64,000 nucleotides of DNA from positions 1 to 64,000 of the forward strand of contig JADJMA010000019.1 of NCBI GenBank assembly GCA_016709845.1. The letters are read 5' to 3'. The DNA is from Flammeovirgaceae bacterium. GTDB taxonomy: Bacteria > Bacteroidota > Bacteroidia > Cytophagales > Cyclobacteriaceae. Under the pieces are notes generated by a model. That model was not told where the DNA came from. It saw nothing but the letters and a program-made list of their open reading frames with translations, and ran no database searches. Position numbers and translations under genes: made by a program. Shown piece by piece: positions 29,130-39,172 of the stretch. The first letter of the stretch is position 1, and each line of letters opens with the position of its first letter.

Positions 29130-29472
29130 GGATCTAAATAAGCCCCCGTGGTCTATGTCATTGCCCATGGTCTGTGTCCCCGATTATAATCCTTACGCCA
29201 ACATCTATTCCATTTTCTCAGGATCTCCCCATTTGTAGTTGGCGTTTGCTTGATCCGTGTTGGGCTAAGTGAAGCTGATTGTAAAACTGAAAAGAAATAA
29301 TTGTTTAATGTGGGTAGTGACCAACAATAGGAAAGGATAACAAGTAGTTTTCTTTCTAGCATGCTGCAAGATAATTTTCGTCTTATATTTAGCGCACAGT
29401 TGTACAACACAGCATTGGTTGTGATGTTTGTTGATAAATAGTTTAACAAGGCCCTTAAGGAAACAAGAACGC
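29130..29472. other. Gene-free stretch before nhaA
   Basis: 343 bp without a convincing gene. It holds one copy of the dispersed palindromic repeat described separately (about 29264-29335). Short open frames here have no start context, domain or neighbour support. Confidence 0.6.
29264..29335 (+). repeat. Dispersed intergenic repeat, copy A
   Basis: Begins GCTAAGTGAAGCTGATT and ends GTGACCAACAATAGGAAAGG. The same order of blocks occurs at about 31287-31375 (copy B) and, on the other strand, at about 45955-46022 (copy C). The palindrome is imperfect in this copy. Confidence 0.6.
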
Positions 29473-30796
29473 ATGGTGAAGCAAAAGATTAAAAAAAATA
29501 GACTATCTGATCTACTATCGCAATTTACCGGTAACGCTGCCACTTCAGGAATTATTCTGATCGCTATCGTGATCATCGCAATTATTTGGGCTAATTCAAA
29601 TTTTGGAGAAAGTTATTTCATGCTATGGGAGAAAAAGATAGTTATTGGATTTGGTGACGCTGTACTTTCCAAACCGCTGCTATTGTGGATTAATGACGGC
29701 CTAATGGCTATGTTCTTTTTTGTGATTGGCCTGGAAATAAAACGAGAAGTAATGGCTGGAGAATTGTCGTCTTGGAAACAAGCATCCATGCCCATATTTG
29801 CGGCCATAGGGGAATGTTGCTTCCTGCTGCGCTTTACCTCTTGTTCAATTTAGGCGAAGCATCGTCCAATGGTTGGGGCATTCCCATGGCAACTGATATT
29901 GCCTTTTCTTTGGGTGTTTTAGCTTTGTTAGGCAAGCGTGTGCCGCTGTCTTTAAAAATATTCTTAACTGCGTTTGCAATTGTAGACGATATTGGTGCTG
30001 TAATCGTGATTGCGCTTTTCTATTCTTCTAATATTATACTTTCCAATCTAATTATCGGAGGATTGTTTTTAGGAGTAATGGTGATGATGAATATAGCTGG
30101 AGTTAGAAATAAATTGGCGTATGCTATTCCAGGAATTTTAGGAATTTGGTTAGCATTTTTGCTCTCCGGTGTACATGCAACTATTGCAGGCGTACTTGCC
30201 GCACTTGTAATTCCAGCAAGTACTACCATCAACAAAGTGAGTTTCAAAAAGACTATTAGTGGATTAACAGATAAAATAGATGATTTGAAAAAGGACCATT
30301 CTTTTTTGTCGAAAAAGGAACAAGGAATAGTAACGGAAATTAAGAATACGTGTGAATACTACGAGCCTCCTGTTCAGTCTCTTGAACACACCTTACATCC
30401 CTGGGTTGTTTTTTTAATCATGCCCATTTTCGCGTTAAGCAATACCGGAGTGTTGATCAGTCATGATTTTTTTAATGTCATGACAGAGTCATCAGGGTTA
30501 GGGATAATAATTGGATTATTATTTGGAAAGCCCTTGGGGATATTACTTTTCTCATGGTTAGCCTACAAATCAGGTATCGCTTTACTTCCTGAAGGAACGA
30601 AATGGATTCATATTTTAGGAGTTGGATTTTTAGGGGGTATCGGATTTACCATGTCTTTATTTGTTGCCAGTCTTGCTTTTAAAGATCCAGAATTGGTGAC
30701 TACAGCGAAAGTAAGTATCCTTTTTGCTCTGTTTTAGCTGGGTTATTAGGCTTTCTTATTTTAAGGAAAACCCTTACGAGGCAGGAAAGTAAATAG
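29473..30796 (+). CDS. nhaA: Na+/H+ antiporter NhaA (two frameshifts)
   Basis: Inner-membrane antiporter exporting Na+ in exchange for H+. About 441 residues with a dozen hydrophobic helices. The family aspartates are seen in M-A-T-D-I-A-F-S-L-G and, paired, in F-A-I-V-D-D-I-G-A-V. Start at the ATG at 29473; an upstream TTG at 29428 is in frame. The frame changes near 29810 (after F-A-A-I-G, resuming M-L-L-P-A-A-L-Y) and near 30722, where A-G-L-L-G-F-L-I-L-R-K follows to a stop at 30794-30796. A soluble insert of about 70 residues between helices (K-T-I-S-G-L-T-D-K to E-H-T-L-H-P-W) is usual for Bacteroidota NhaA. Confidence 0.93.
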
Positions 30797-30848
30797 CTGT
30801 TAAATATTAATTAAGAATGTCGACATAAATGTTGCTTCAAATCTTAAT

Positions 30849-31246
30849 TTAACTGGCTAAAATGGATGTTGATTGGGCTGTTATAAGTTTCAGTGGTTTT
30901 TGTAATATTGTTTTATAACCACCTTTTTGTAATACGCGCTTGATAATTAATTCCGCTATTACATTAAAATAGGTTTCGTTTTTATATTCGTTTAAATACT
31001 TTTCTAATTGCGCTTCGCTGATATCAATCCGATAAAGTAAATGCATTAAATTAAAATCAGATCTTTTTTCATTTCGTTGCAATTCAACAGCAATTTTTTA
31101 AGAATACTTATATAGCTTGGCTCAAGGGCCTTCACAAAATGAGCCGGAAAATTACTTTGCTCAAAATCCTTTGCCAATTGCATTTTAAAGGCATCAAACA
31201 AATCTTTTCTGCTTAACTGATTTTTAATGTCCTGTAAATCTTGCAT
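30849..31246 (-). CDS. Conserved hypothetical protein, about 132 residues (one frameshift)
   Basis: Two overlapping open segments join at about 31065-31082: the first ends L-L-N-C-N-E-M-K and the second continues R-S-D-F-N-L-M-H-L-L-Y-R-I-D. The product is soluble and helical, rich in Lys, Leu and Glu, with no signal peptide. The family is not recognised. It is convergent to nhaA and stands alone. Confidence 0.55.
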
Positions 31247-31286
31247 TATTATAAGTAAACGCAGAATCCTCTTTGTTGTTGTGGGT

Positions 31287-31375
31287 TTCCTGATCTCAGG
31301 AAGCTAAGTGAAGTTAATTTGCAAATTGAGAAGAAGGAAATAGTTGGATTGTTGGTCAGCAACTAACAATGAGGG
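31287..31375 (+). repeat. Dispersed intergenic repeat, copy B
   Basis: Starts with the palindrome TTCCTGA-TC-TCAGGAA (31287-31302), then GCTAAGTGAAGTTAATT, then ATTGTTGGTC-AGCA-ACTAACAAT (31348-31370), an imperfect hairpin. Same block order as copy A. Confidence 0.65.
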
Positions 31376-31468
31376 TTCGCTAATTCAGTCTAAAAATTCA
31401 CACATAAGAAGCCCTCATAATTCCAAAAACATCATAAATTTAAGTTACTAACCTAACCATACACCCTC

Positions 31469-33425
31469 ATGAAGAAAGTCGCGCTGGTTTTTGTAAGTAT
31501 AATCGCCATTGCGGGCACATCATTCGCAAAAAGAAACCCAACGTTGTGTTGATCTTTCCTGATAATTTGGGAGTCGGAGAAGTTTTTTCATATGGTGGTG
31601 CGAGGGGGGTACCTACTCCGAATATCGATCAGATTGGCATAGAGGGAATCCGGCTAACCAATTTCAATGTGGAGTACTCATGTATTCCGTCACGCATCGC
31701 TATCCTCACAGGTCGTTATGCGACAAGGGCTGGAGAAAATTATTTTAATGGCATGACACTTTGGGAAACCACAATGGCTGAAGGACTTCGCACGCAAGGT
31801 TATTCTACCGGTCTCTTTGGCAAGTGGGATGCAGGTGGCCCCGGCTGGGAAGGTAAACGTGAACCCACTCAACAAGGCTTCGATGAGTGGTATGGCATTC
31901 CGGGAACCAGTCATGTTTCTCAGTATGAAACGTTTGAAGGGTTTGATGCAAACACACAACCGATACCCTACGTGTGGCAAGGCACTGCGGGAAGCCCATC
32001 ACAAAAAGTAAAACCGTTCAACTTGCAAGCGAGGCGTACCATTGACCGTGAGTCAGCCGAGCGGGCTATAGGTTTTATGGAAAGTAATTCTAAAAATGGA
32101 AAACCCTTCTTTGTTTATTACCCAATGACGCAACTTCATTTTCCGTCATTACCGCATCCCGATAAGGCAGGTACTACCGGAGCGGGAGATATTGGAGATG
32201 CCATGGCTGATGTGGATTATAATGTAGGCCTGATTTTAAAAGCACTCAAGAAGTTAGGCGTTGAGAATAATACCTTGGTGATTTGGTGTACTGACAATGG
32301 AGCGGAGATGAGGCGCCCTTGGCGGGGATCGTCCGGTTCGTGGCGCGGCTATTACAACTCAGCTATGGAAGGTGGCATACATACGCCTTGCGTTATTCGC
32401 TGGCCAGGAAAAATAAAGCCAGGTCAAGTCTCCAATGAAATTGTTCATGAGGTGGATTTGTTTGCTACGATTGCCGCAGCGGTGGGTGCTCCGAATATTA
32501 TACCGACAGACCGCGCGATGGATGGTGTTAATCAACTTGCCTTTCTACAAGGACTGGAGAATCGATCCAATCGGGAAAGTGCCATCTATATGAATGGCAA
32601 TGGTCAAATCATGGCGGTGAAATGGAACGACTGGAAGTTGTGGTATTATTTTAAAACAGAAATGCCCGATCCAGATCCGGACAATCTGGTAAGACTGTTT
32701 AACCTTCGTGCCGATCCTACAGAAGATACGGATGTGAAAGACTTCTATCCCTGGGTAATCAGTATGATCGATGGAATAGCCAATGGTTATGAGAATTCCC
32801 TGATGCAGTTTCCGCGTGTTCCTGCCAATCAAAATGATCCTTATATTCCGTCATCAGTGGGTGCCGCAAAGCGTGTTGAAGTTTATTCCCGAACGGATCG
32901 TGCACCCTAACAGAAAGAACAATTGCCTTACCGAATCCGGATTTTTCTGGCTCTTGGTCAACAGCCGTGTTGGAAACAAGAAATCCGTTAGTCATCGCCA
33001 ATCAAACACCCGCACCAACCTTGGGTAGTGGTTGGGGCGATAAGATTTCTATTGTTCATAAACCTGAGCTGATGATAGTTGAGCGGGTGATATTTACACC
33101 GCGGGAATTGCAATCGCTCATACACTATCGCTATGCGCTGGATGGTAAGGAAACAGAAAATGTTGTGAATACCGGAATGTCCGACAAAGCACAGCTCTCT
33201 ACTTGTCATTGGGAGGAGAACCGATTAGTGATCACTACTTTCTTTCCTTATCAGGAACCCAAGAGTGGTCAATGGCTCAAGTACAAGGTTGTGCAAATGC
33301 TTTGGTTAAGTGCAACTGCTCAGCCACCTTTTGAGCCCGTTTTAATAGTGGAGACCAATCGCGAAGCCGCGCAAGGTGGTCTGCCCTCAATAACGCGCAC
33401 AACGTACACGCGCGGGTATCGATAA
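31469..33425 (+). CDS. Secreted type I sulfatase with extra C-terminal domain (two frameshifts)
   Basis: Removes sulfate esters, probably from a glycan. The ATG at 31469 gives a signal peptide (M-K-K-V-A-L-V-F-V-S to T-S-F-A). The frame breaks near 31530, after which N-V-V-L-I-F-P-D-N-L resumes. The formylglycine motif is C-I-P-S-R followed by I-A-I-L-T-G-R, so maturation needs an anaerobic or FGE-type sulfatase-maturating enzyme, not in the window. The second metal site is W-C-T-D-N-G-A-E. After a second frame break near 32900 about 165 more residues follow (L-P-N-P-D-F-S-G-S-W, ending T-Y-T-R-G-Y-R), which resemble lipocalin-like 'FSGTW' domains. Whether this tail is truly fused or a separate gene depends on that break. 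Confidence 0.85.
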
Positions 33426-33433
33426 AATTTTTT

Positions 33434-33467
33434 TGAGGATTGAGATTAGCGATCAACAATAGCAAAG
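33434..33467 (+). repeat. Dispersed intergenic repeat, partial copy D
   Basis: gattgagattagcgatcaac followed by AATAGCAAAGG matches the right half of copies A and C (reverse strand). The left arm is missing. Confidence 0.45.
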
Positions 33468-33531
33468 GAGTAAAAAATCAATAAGTCTAGTCAGTCAGTA
33501 CGAAAATGTATTTCAACAATAAATAAATACT

Positions 33532-34121
33532 ATGAACCCAAAAGTTGATTTCTATTTTAATAAAGGTAAATGGCAGGAAGAATTAGAGCAATTGCGACAA
33601 ATTATTCTTGATTCAAAAACTGTTGGCTATGAGTTAACGGAAGAATTGAAGTGGGGCGTTCCTTGTTATGCGTACAATAAAAGTAATATTCTTTTAATGC
33701 ATGTTTTTAAAGAATATTGCGCACTTCTGTTTTTTAAAGGGGCTTTGTTAAAAGATGCAAAAGGTATTCTCGTTCAACAAACGGCCAATGTGCAGGCTGC
33801 CCGCCAGATTCGATTCACCGAGGTAGGAGAAATTGTAAAATTGAAAGCAACGTTGAAAGCCTATATTAAAGAAGCCGTTGAAATAGAAAGGCGGGATTGA
33901 AAGTAGAGTTAAAAGAGACTTCGCAATTCACTATGCCAAAGGAATTTAAAATGAAATTGGATGAAGACCCTTTGCTGAAAAAAGCGTTTCACGCATTAAC
34001 ACCCGGGCGTCAGCGCGGATACCTGCTTCATTTCTCTCAAGCCAAGCAATCTCAAACGCGCGAGTCACGCATTGAAAAATGTACGCCTCAAATTTTAAAA
34101 GGAAAGGGATTAAACGATTAA
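33532..34121 (+). CDS. ydeI: YdeI/OmdA family protein (one frameshift)
   Basis: About 196 residues. The N-terminal DUF1801 domain has M-N-P-K-V-D-F-Y-F, E-E-L-K-W-G-V-P-C-Y and K-E-Y-C-A-L-L-F-F-K-G. The C-terminal YdeI segment has F-H-A-L-T-P-G-R-Q-R-G-Y and I-L-K-G-K-G-L-N-D at its end. The frame changes at 33890-33900, where A-G-L-K-V-E-L-K-E-T-S restores the family sequence. YdeI members are linked to stress or antimicrobial-peptide tolerance, but the mechanism is unknown. Confidence 0.88.
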
Positions 34122-34139
34122 TAGTTTTACCCTTATTAG

Positions 34140-34147
34140 TAAATTTG
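34140..34147 (+). promoter_or_regulatory. TAnnTTTG motif upstream of the DUF4345-like gene
   Basis: TAAATTTG, 41 bp before the ATG at 34189. No clear -33 element is seen. Confidence 0.3.
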
Positions 34148-34188
34148 TGGGAGCATCAATTTTATAATTGACTTACAATTAAGGAACT

Positions 34189-34585
34189 ATGGAACTAATA
34201 CTACAAATTTTGTTAGGCATGGTTTCGTTAATCTGTCTGGCTGGTGGAACCAATTTATTGCTGAAGGGTGCGAGTTCATTTTACCGGAGAGCACTCCACC
34301 TCAACCTGTTTTAGATAATCTATTTAGATTTCTGAGTGGTATTTATTTCAGCTTGGGATTTCTATTGGCCTGGGCTACTTATAACCTTCATCAAATTAAT
34401 GAATTGGTTTATTTGATTGGTTTGGTTGTTATGTGTGTTCAGGCTTAGGCAGACTTTACTCGCGAATGAAAGTGGGTTCGGCAGGAAAATATTTTGACTT
34501 CATTATGATATTTGAAATTGTTTTAGGAATCAGCATGATTGTGCTGGAATATTTGAGAACTATGAGTACCCTCCGGTTAGAGTAG
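34189..34585 (+). CDS. DUF4345-like small membrane protein (two frameshifts)
   Basis: Found by reading across frames. It starts M-E-L-I-L-Q-I-L-L-G-M-V-S-L, continues after a break near 34283 as L-P-E-S-T-P-P-Q-P-V-L-D-N-L-F-R, then R-F-L-S-G-I-Y-F-S-L-G-F, and after a break near 34440 as S-G-L-G-R-L-Y-S-R-M-K-V-G-S. About 131 residues with four hydrophobic segments. The N-L-F-R-F-x-S-G-x-Y-F and G-R-L-Y-S signatures are those of DUF4345. Function unknown. Confidence 0.65.
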
Positions 34586-34631
34586 GATTTCCAAATACTA
34601 ATTTTGATATCAGATTTTCCAACCTGACATT

Positions 34632-34659
34632 TTACTTATTACTTATTACTTATTGCTTG
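34632..34659. repeat. 7-bp tandem repeat, TTACTTA x3 plus a variant
   Basis: TTACTTA occurs three times in direct tandem, then TTGCTTG. It lies in the 285-bp gap between the DUF4345-like gene and the SET gene, which holds nothing else I can identify. Confidence 0.8.
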
Positions 34660-34870
34660 TTCAAAAGGTCTACTTTAATAAGTAGGCAAGGCTTCAAAAT
34701 AGTTTGTCAAATGTTTTATTTTAGATTGGGCCTCATCAGGTTGGAAGTGTCTGATGACAAGGAAAAGTTACGACAGGTTGACTGATATGTAATACTTGAC
34801 TCGCCTTGGTAAAATTAAGTTGACAGGTTCCTTCCAGGAATACGTTGAGCTTGAAAGAAACCATGATGCT

Positions 34871-35319
34871 TTATGAAGAAGGGAAATTTCTTTTAGAAGA
34901 TCCGGTTTCAAATTTTTGTTTGATTTTTTTAATGAGCGTCCAATACTCGCGACCATAGCCAACTAGAATTTCTTCATCGGCTTGTATAGTTCTTGTAGCT
35001 TCAATGTAGCAGCGCTTGCCTTCACTGACATATTCGGCATTATTGCGCAGCCCTGTTATTTTGGAAAGTCCGTGTGCATCATTCGCATATCTGCCTAATG
35101 TTTTAATGGCAGGCAGTGCATTGATTACCGTATTGCGGGTGATGTACATGAGATAGCCATTATAACCATCCTGCTCTTTTACCTCGCGCCAGGGTTGAAT
35201 GCGACCTTTGTATTCAACCAGGCGCGTACCTTTTTAATAGGTACTTTCGTGAAAAGTCCTTTGCCCGCTTTAGGTAGTTGTGATCTCTTTACGACAAGAT
35301 GCTTTTCCAGCAACGGCAT
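34871..35319 (-). CDS. SET-domain protein methyltransferase (one frameshift)
   Basis: About 149 residues, a single SET domain. From the ATG at 35319 it reads M-P-L-L-E-K-H-L-V-V-K-R-S, then A-G-K-G-L-F-T-K-V-P-I-K-K. One missing G near 35237 restores G-T-R-L-V-E-Y-K-G-R-I-Q-P-W. The core Y-A-N-D-A-H-G replaces the usual N-H-S, and E-I-L-V-G-Y-G-R-E-Y-W corresponds to the G-Y-x-Y motif near the active-site Tyr. Bacterial SET proteins transfer methyl to lysine of a protein target, here unknown. It starts 3 bp after the stop of the phosphate transporter gene, so the two are likely co-transcribed. Confidence 0.8.
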
Positions 35320-35322
35320 GCA

Positions 35323-37520
35323 TTACGCGTTTGCTACTGGTGAGCTTGAGTTTTCATCATACACCGCGTGAAGTTCACCCAGTTCGGTAACGATATCGCG
35401 CAACTCAAGCAGCAGGCGTGTTTGAAGTAAGCCCATGCGATTACCAATATCATCATGCTGAATATCGATCACGAGGTCGTCCAATGATTTATTCAAAAGT
35501 TTAATAAGCAATTTTGCTCTTCCAATATGGCAATAGACCTGCCTCGTCCGGAGTCAATATGTTCTGCAATACGGTTTGCGTAATCGCCCAGCTTTCGTTC
35601 CAACGTGGCTGTTAATTCTGCATATTTCTTTTTTGGTGGTGAGTGATGATTCTCTACGTGAATCATAATCAAATCGTTAATTAGTTGCGTGCTTTGAAAA
35701 AGATCTTGCATCAAATCGAAAACTAAAATATACAGCCGTCCGGTTGCCAGATTTCCCTTTTCAATTTTTCGCACAAGCTTAATAATCTTTGAATCGAATT
35801 TTTCGGTTTGAACTTTTAGTTTTTCAAGTTCATCTTTCGATCTCCGCAAGATTCCCTGATCTTCATTTAACAATGCGCGTAAACTTTGAATAACAACCTC
35901 TCGGATTGTCTTCAACGTTTTTGCAGTATTTTTTTTGCTTTCGCTGATTGCCTGCGGTATGCTTAACTGTTTAACTTCTAACAATTGATTATCCGCTTTT
36001 TCAACTTTCGATTTTTTACTAAAGACTACATGACTTCGTATTAATAAAAATCCTGCCAGCACAGTGAGTACTAAGGGCCCGATCGGATCGGTTTTATACA
36101 TGATAAAGGCCAACAGCCCACTGGCAAGCAAGGCCACGATGGCTGTAATTAACCAACCCGCAATAACATTAATAACCCCGGCAACCCTATACACAGCGCT
36201 TTCTCTTCCCCACGCCTGATCGGCAAAGGAAGAACCCATGGCTACCAGCAAGGTTACAAAGGTTGTACTGAGTGGAAGTTTCTGTGAAGTTCCGTAGGCA
36301 ATCAGAATACTGGCTACTACCATGTTGATACTCGCACGGATTAAGTCGAAAGAAGCCTGTTCGGCAACTGCGCTGTCTACGGTATCTTTTTCAAATCGAA
36401 TGGAAAGATTTTTGGCCCAACGTTCAGGTATTAATTTTTCAAACTGTCGTCCTACCCACATGCCACTACCCACTAAGGCTCTGGAAATGATATTGGGTTT
36501 AAATCGTTCATCGCCACCTTCATCTTGCCGACCGAGTGATACTTCGGTCTCACTAACTTTCCTGCTCTTGGAGTTTGTCCAAATAGTAGCTACCATAATG
36601 GCGCCACCGGTAAACAGAATCCACGAAGGCGTAACGAGCTTTTCATTTAAAATTTCCATCGTAAAATCAGAAGCCGGAACGCCCGATGCAATCCATGCCT
36701 GAAACGAGACTAATCCGGCTAAGGATACACCCATAAAGTTTACGAGGTCGTTTCCCGCAAAGGCCATGGCTAATGAAAATGTACCTAACAAAACAACAAT
36801 TTTTAGTGGATTGATTTTTTTCCACCACATCATAATCTGAATAACGATAGACCAAAACACTACGGAGACAACCAGGATAAGCCAGGTGTTATCACTAATC
36901 ACTTTGATGAGCAAGAAATAAATAATGGCGGCAATAGCAACCCCACTAAATATCGCGCCATATTTTCTTAATGTCTTCTTAAGTTTAAAGGTAAAAATGA
37001 TGCGGGCAATGTGTTTGCACAATCGAGCCCACAATAAAAGAGAGAAACACCGAGAGGAAAATACCTCGATGATGGTGATGGCACTGGAATAATTTACAAT
37101 CGAACTCCAGGTTTCAAACCCTCACCGCGATCAAATGAAATAAGCAGTCCGGTTATTAACGCAGCACCTAATAATTCAAATATTAAGGAAACGGTGGTTG
37201 ATGTGGGTAAGCCCAGGGAGTTGAAAAATCTAGCAGGATAATATCAGTAAGCATCACCGCTAAAAACACGATGATTACTTTATCGAATGTGAAAAGGTTG
37301 GATTGAAAATTCCATTTCGCGCAATCTCCATCATGCCATTTGAAAAAAGCGAACCCGCTAAAATTCCAAGACTGGCCACAATCAGGATAACCCGAAAAGA
37401 GGCGACCTTTGATCCAATGGCAGAGTTCAGAAAGTTTACAGCATCATTGCTAACCCCCACGATAAGGTCAACAACGGCCAGAGACATAAGAATAACTACA
37501 AAAACAAGATAAAAGTCCAT
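35323..37520 (-). CDS. pitA: Inorganic phosphate transporter, PiT family, with PhoU-like tail (three or more frameshifts)
   Basis: Low-affinity phosphate (metal-phosphate) symporter in the inner membrane, about 730 residues. The N-terminus has G-V-S-N-D-A-V-N-F-L-N-S-A-I-G-S, a PiT signature repeated later as F-A-G-N-D-L-V-N-F-M-G. S-L-G-L-P-T-S-T-T-V-S and K-L-P-L-S-T-T-F-V-T are the PiT re-entrant loops. The last 230 residues (from about K-Q-L-S-I-P-Q) are helical and PhoU-like, as in other Bacteroidota PitA. The frame breaks near 37285, 37030-37210 and 35495-35515, each with a direct resumption such as F-T-F-D-K-V-I-I-V-F. Followed 3 bp later by the SET gene. Confidence 0.88.
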
Positions 37521-37616
37521 AAAAGGGCCAGTCGGTTCGGGTAAAGAAGACCTAAAAATAGAGAATGAAAACTAGTCTTTTAAGGAAAGAATTATCTTTA
37601 TACTTTAAAAATTATA

Positions 37617-38003
37617 ATGAAAGATTTCAAAAAATACTTTATTATCCCCGCGCCACCCGATCAGGTGCATCTCGCGCTAACTACGGAAGCAACCATTCAA
37701 CTCTGGAGTGGCGATGGCTGAAATGAAGCCTGAGCCCGGAACTGAATTTTCCTTATGGGATGGAAGCATTTTAGGCAAAAATTCGAGTTCGAAAAAGGAT
37801 AAAAAGTTGTGCAACAATGGTTTTTGGGGAGCAGGAAGCGGACTCCATTGTAACCATAAAACTACATCCGCATGATGTTGGAACTTCTGTAGAACTTAGG
37901 CACACCAATATTCCCGATGAGGATTTTGACGATATTGTGGAAGGCTGGACGGAAGCCTACTGGTTCGCTTCAGGATTTTTATGAAGGTGAGCCCGGTGCG
38001 TGA
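37617..38003 (+). CDS. SRPBCC (AHSA1-type) protein, several frameshifts
   Basis: Reassembled across frames: M-K-D-F-K-K-Y-F-I-I-P-A-P-P-D-Q-V, then A-E-M-K-P-E-P-G-T-E-F-S-L-W-D-G, then W-F-F-G-E-Q-E, D-S-I-V-T-I-K-L-H-P-H, and E-G-W-T-E-A-Y-W followed by S-L-Q-D-F-Y-E. About 128 residues, a Bet v1/START-like fold with a hydrophobic cavity, of the Hsp90-ATPase-activator homologue group. The frame changes near 37717, 37785-37835 and 37967. The corrected stop at 38001-38003 overlaps the convergent MaoC gene's stop region by 25 bp. Ligand unknown. Confidence 0.65.
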
Positions 38004-38461
38004 AAGTGATATAAAAAAACAAGCAAGCCATTGAATGCCGGCTTGGGATTATCTTTTATTTCTAAGGAAACATCTACTTCAAACTTAGTAATGCCACGCA
38101 GGTTGGCGATGGAATGAAGTTTTGCGCGCAAGCGTACTTCACTATTAACAAGCACGGGTTGATTGAATTTAAATTTTTCAATGCCGTAGTTGATCATCAT
38201 TTTAATGTTCCTGAATTCGGCAATCTGATCCCATAAATGGGGCACCAGCGATAGCGTAAGATAGCCGTGGGCAATCGTGCTTTTAAATTGTGTTTCGGCA
38301 GCGGCCCGCTTAGGATCGGTATGAATCCATTGATGATCCAGTGTGGCATCGGCAAATAAATTAATCTGATCCTGGGTGATGGTCAGGTACTCGGAAACCC
38401 CAAGTTCCTTCCCTCTATAGGTCTCGAATTCTTCAAAACTACTGATGAGTAAAGCAGGCAT
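37979..38461 (-). CDS. MaoC/NodN-like (R)-specific enoyl-CoA hydratase
   Basis: 160-residue hot-dog-fold hydratase with the signature D-H-Q-W-I-H-T-D-P-x-R-A (catalytic Asp/His) and I-A-H-G-Y-L-T-L-S-L. Members hydrate trans-2-enoyl-CoA in fatty-acid or polyhydroxyalkanoate metabolism; NodN-like ones are common in Bacteroidota. The last residues (after L-V-F-L-Y-H-F) may be a frameshifted end, since the family usually stops near there. Confidence 0.88.
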   Translation of the reverse strand: MPALLISSFEEFETYRGKELGVSEYLTITQDQINLFADATLDHQWIHTDPKRAAAETQFKSTIAHGYLTLSLVPHLWDQIAEFRNIKMMINYGIEKFKFNQPVLVNSEVRLRAKLHSIANLRGITKFEVDVSLEIKDNPKPAFNGLLVFLYHFHAPGSPS

Positions 38462-38570
38462 GTGTACGTATTTTTTTCTTAGCGATGCCGAATATAGTAA
38501 AATTCAGTTATCATCAATAGTTTGATTTTTTGATGTGCCAATAAAGTGATGATCGGAGCAAATACATTCT

Positions 38571-38578
38571 TAAATTTG
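38571..38578 (+). promoter_or_regulatory. TAnnTTTG motif upstream of the 38615 gene
   Basis: TAAATTTG, 36 bp before the ATG at 38615. No clear -33 partner is seen. Confidence 0.3.
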
Positions 38579-38614
38579 AGGGTTAATGCCGCCACAGTAG
38601 AGTAGGAAGCGAGT

Positions 38615-39035
38615 ATGCATTCGATTAAACTTCATTCAACCACAAAGGAACCGGTGCCGTTGGTAAAACCCGCGGTTGAACCGGATGTGCTGCTGTCAAT
38701 CGATCCTAAGGTGCTGGAAGATGCGCACGTATATGTGCATTGTTATTTTAAAAACGAAATCAATGAAATGCTTATTCGGGTGTGGCGCACAACCTATCTG
38801 ATCGATAGCGCTTCGGGGTGCGGAGTGAACTTATTCACGCAGAAAATATTTCGTATGCTCCGCAGTGGACGATTATTCCCGCAAGAAAACGCATTCCTTT
38901 TACTGATCTTTACGGCTTTGCCAAAAAGATTGTACCGTGTTTGATCTTCACGAGGATATTCCCCAAGCCGGAGGGTTTTTTATTTCGGCTATTAAGCGCA
39001 ATGCCTTGGATGTTTATCATGTCGATATTTTATAA
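38615..39035 (+). CDS. Conserved hypothetical protein, about 139 residues (two frameshifts)
   Basis: Starts M-H-S-I-K-L-H-S-T-T-K and reads to L-I-D-S-A-S-G. It continues after a break near 38815 as V-R-S-E-L-I-H-A-E-N-I-S-Y-A-P-Q-W, and after another near 38938 as V-F-D-L-H-E-D-I-P-Q-A-G-G-F-F, ending Y-H-V-D-I-L. It has an alternating beta pattern, no signal peptide and no motif I recognise. It precedes a repeat element and hrpB. Confidence 0.6.
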
Positions 39036-39051
39036 TTATCTTAAACGTATG

Positions 39052-39108
39052 TCAGCCTGAGCTTGTCGAAGGCCCAATACGGTTTCGATAAACCCGATAG
39101 CTATCGGG
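39052..39108. repeat. REP-like intergenic element with a perfect 16-bp palindrome
   Basis: The element has two parts: gtcagcctgagcttgtcgaa plus ggc, then CCCGATAGCTATCGGG at 39093-39108, which is a perfect palindrome. Strings of both kinds are familiar to me as dispersed repeats between genes in this phylum. It sits between the 38615 gene and hrpB and could act as a terminator, though no T run follows. Confidence 0.65.
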
Positions 39109-39172
39109 TCAACCTGGCAGAGACTATATTTTTAAGACAGCCATTCTTCAAATTCAACACTATCTTGCGCCA

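Noticed and set aside
29130..29449. Small proteins from overlapping minus-strand open frames upstream of nhaA
   Set aside because: They overlap each other, include the dispersed repeat, lack start context and show no protein-like pattern.
34632..34659. CRISPR or operator array in TTACTTA repeats
   Set aside because: The units are 7 bp, contiguous and AT-rich, so a simple microsatellite is the better reading.
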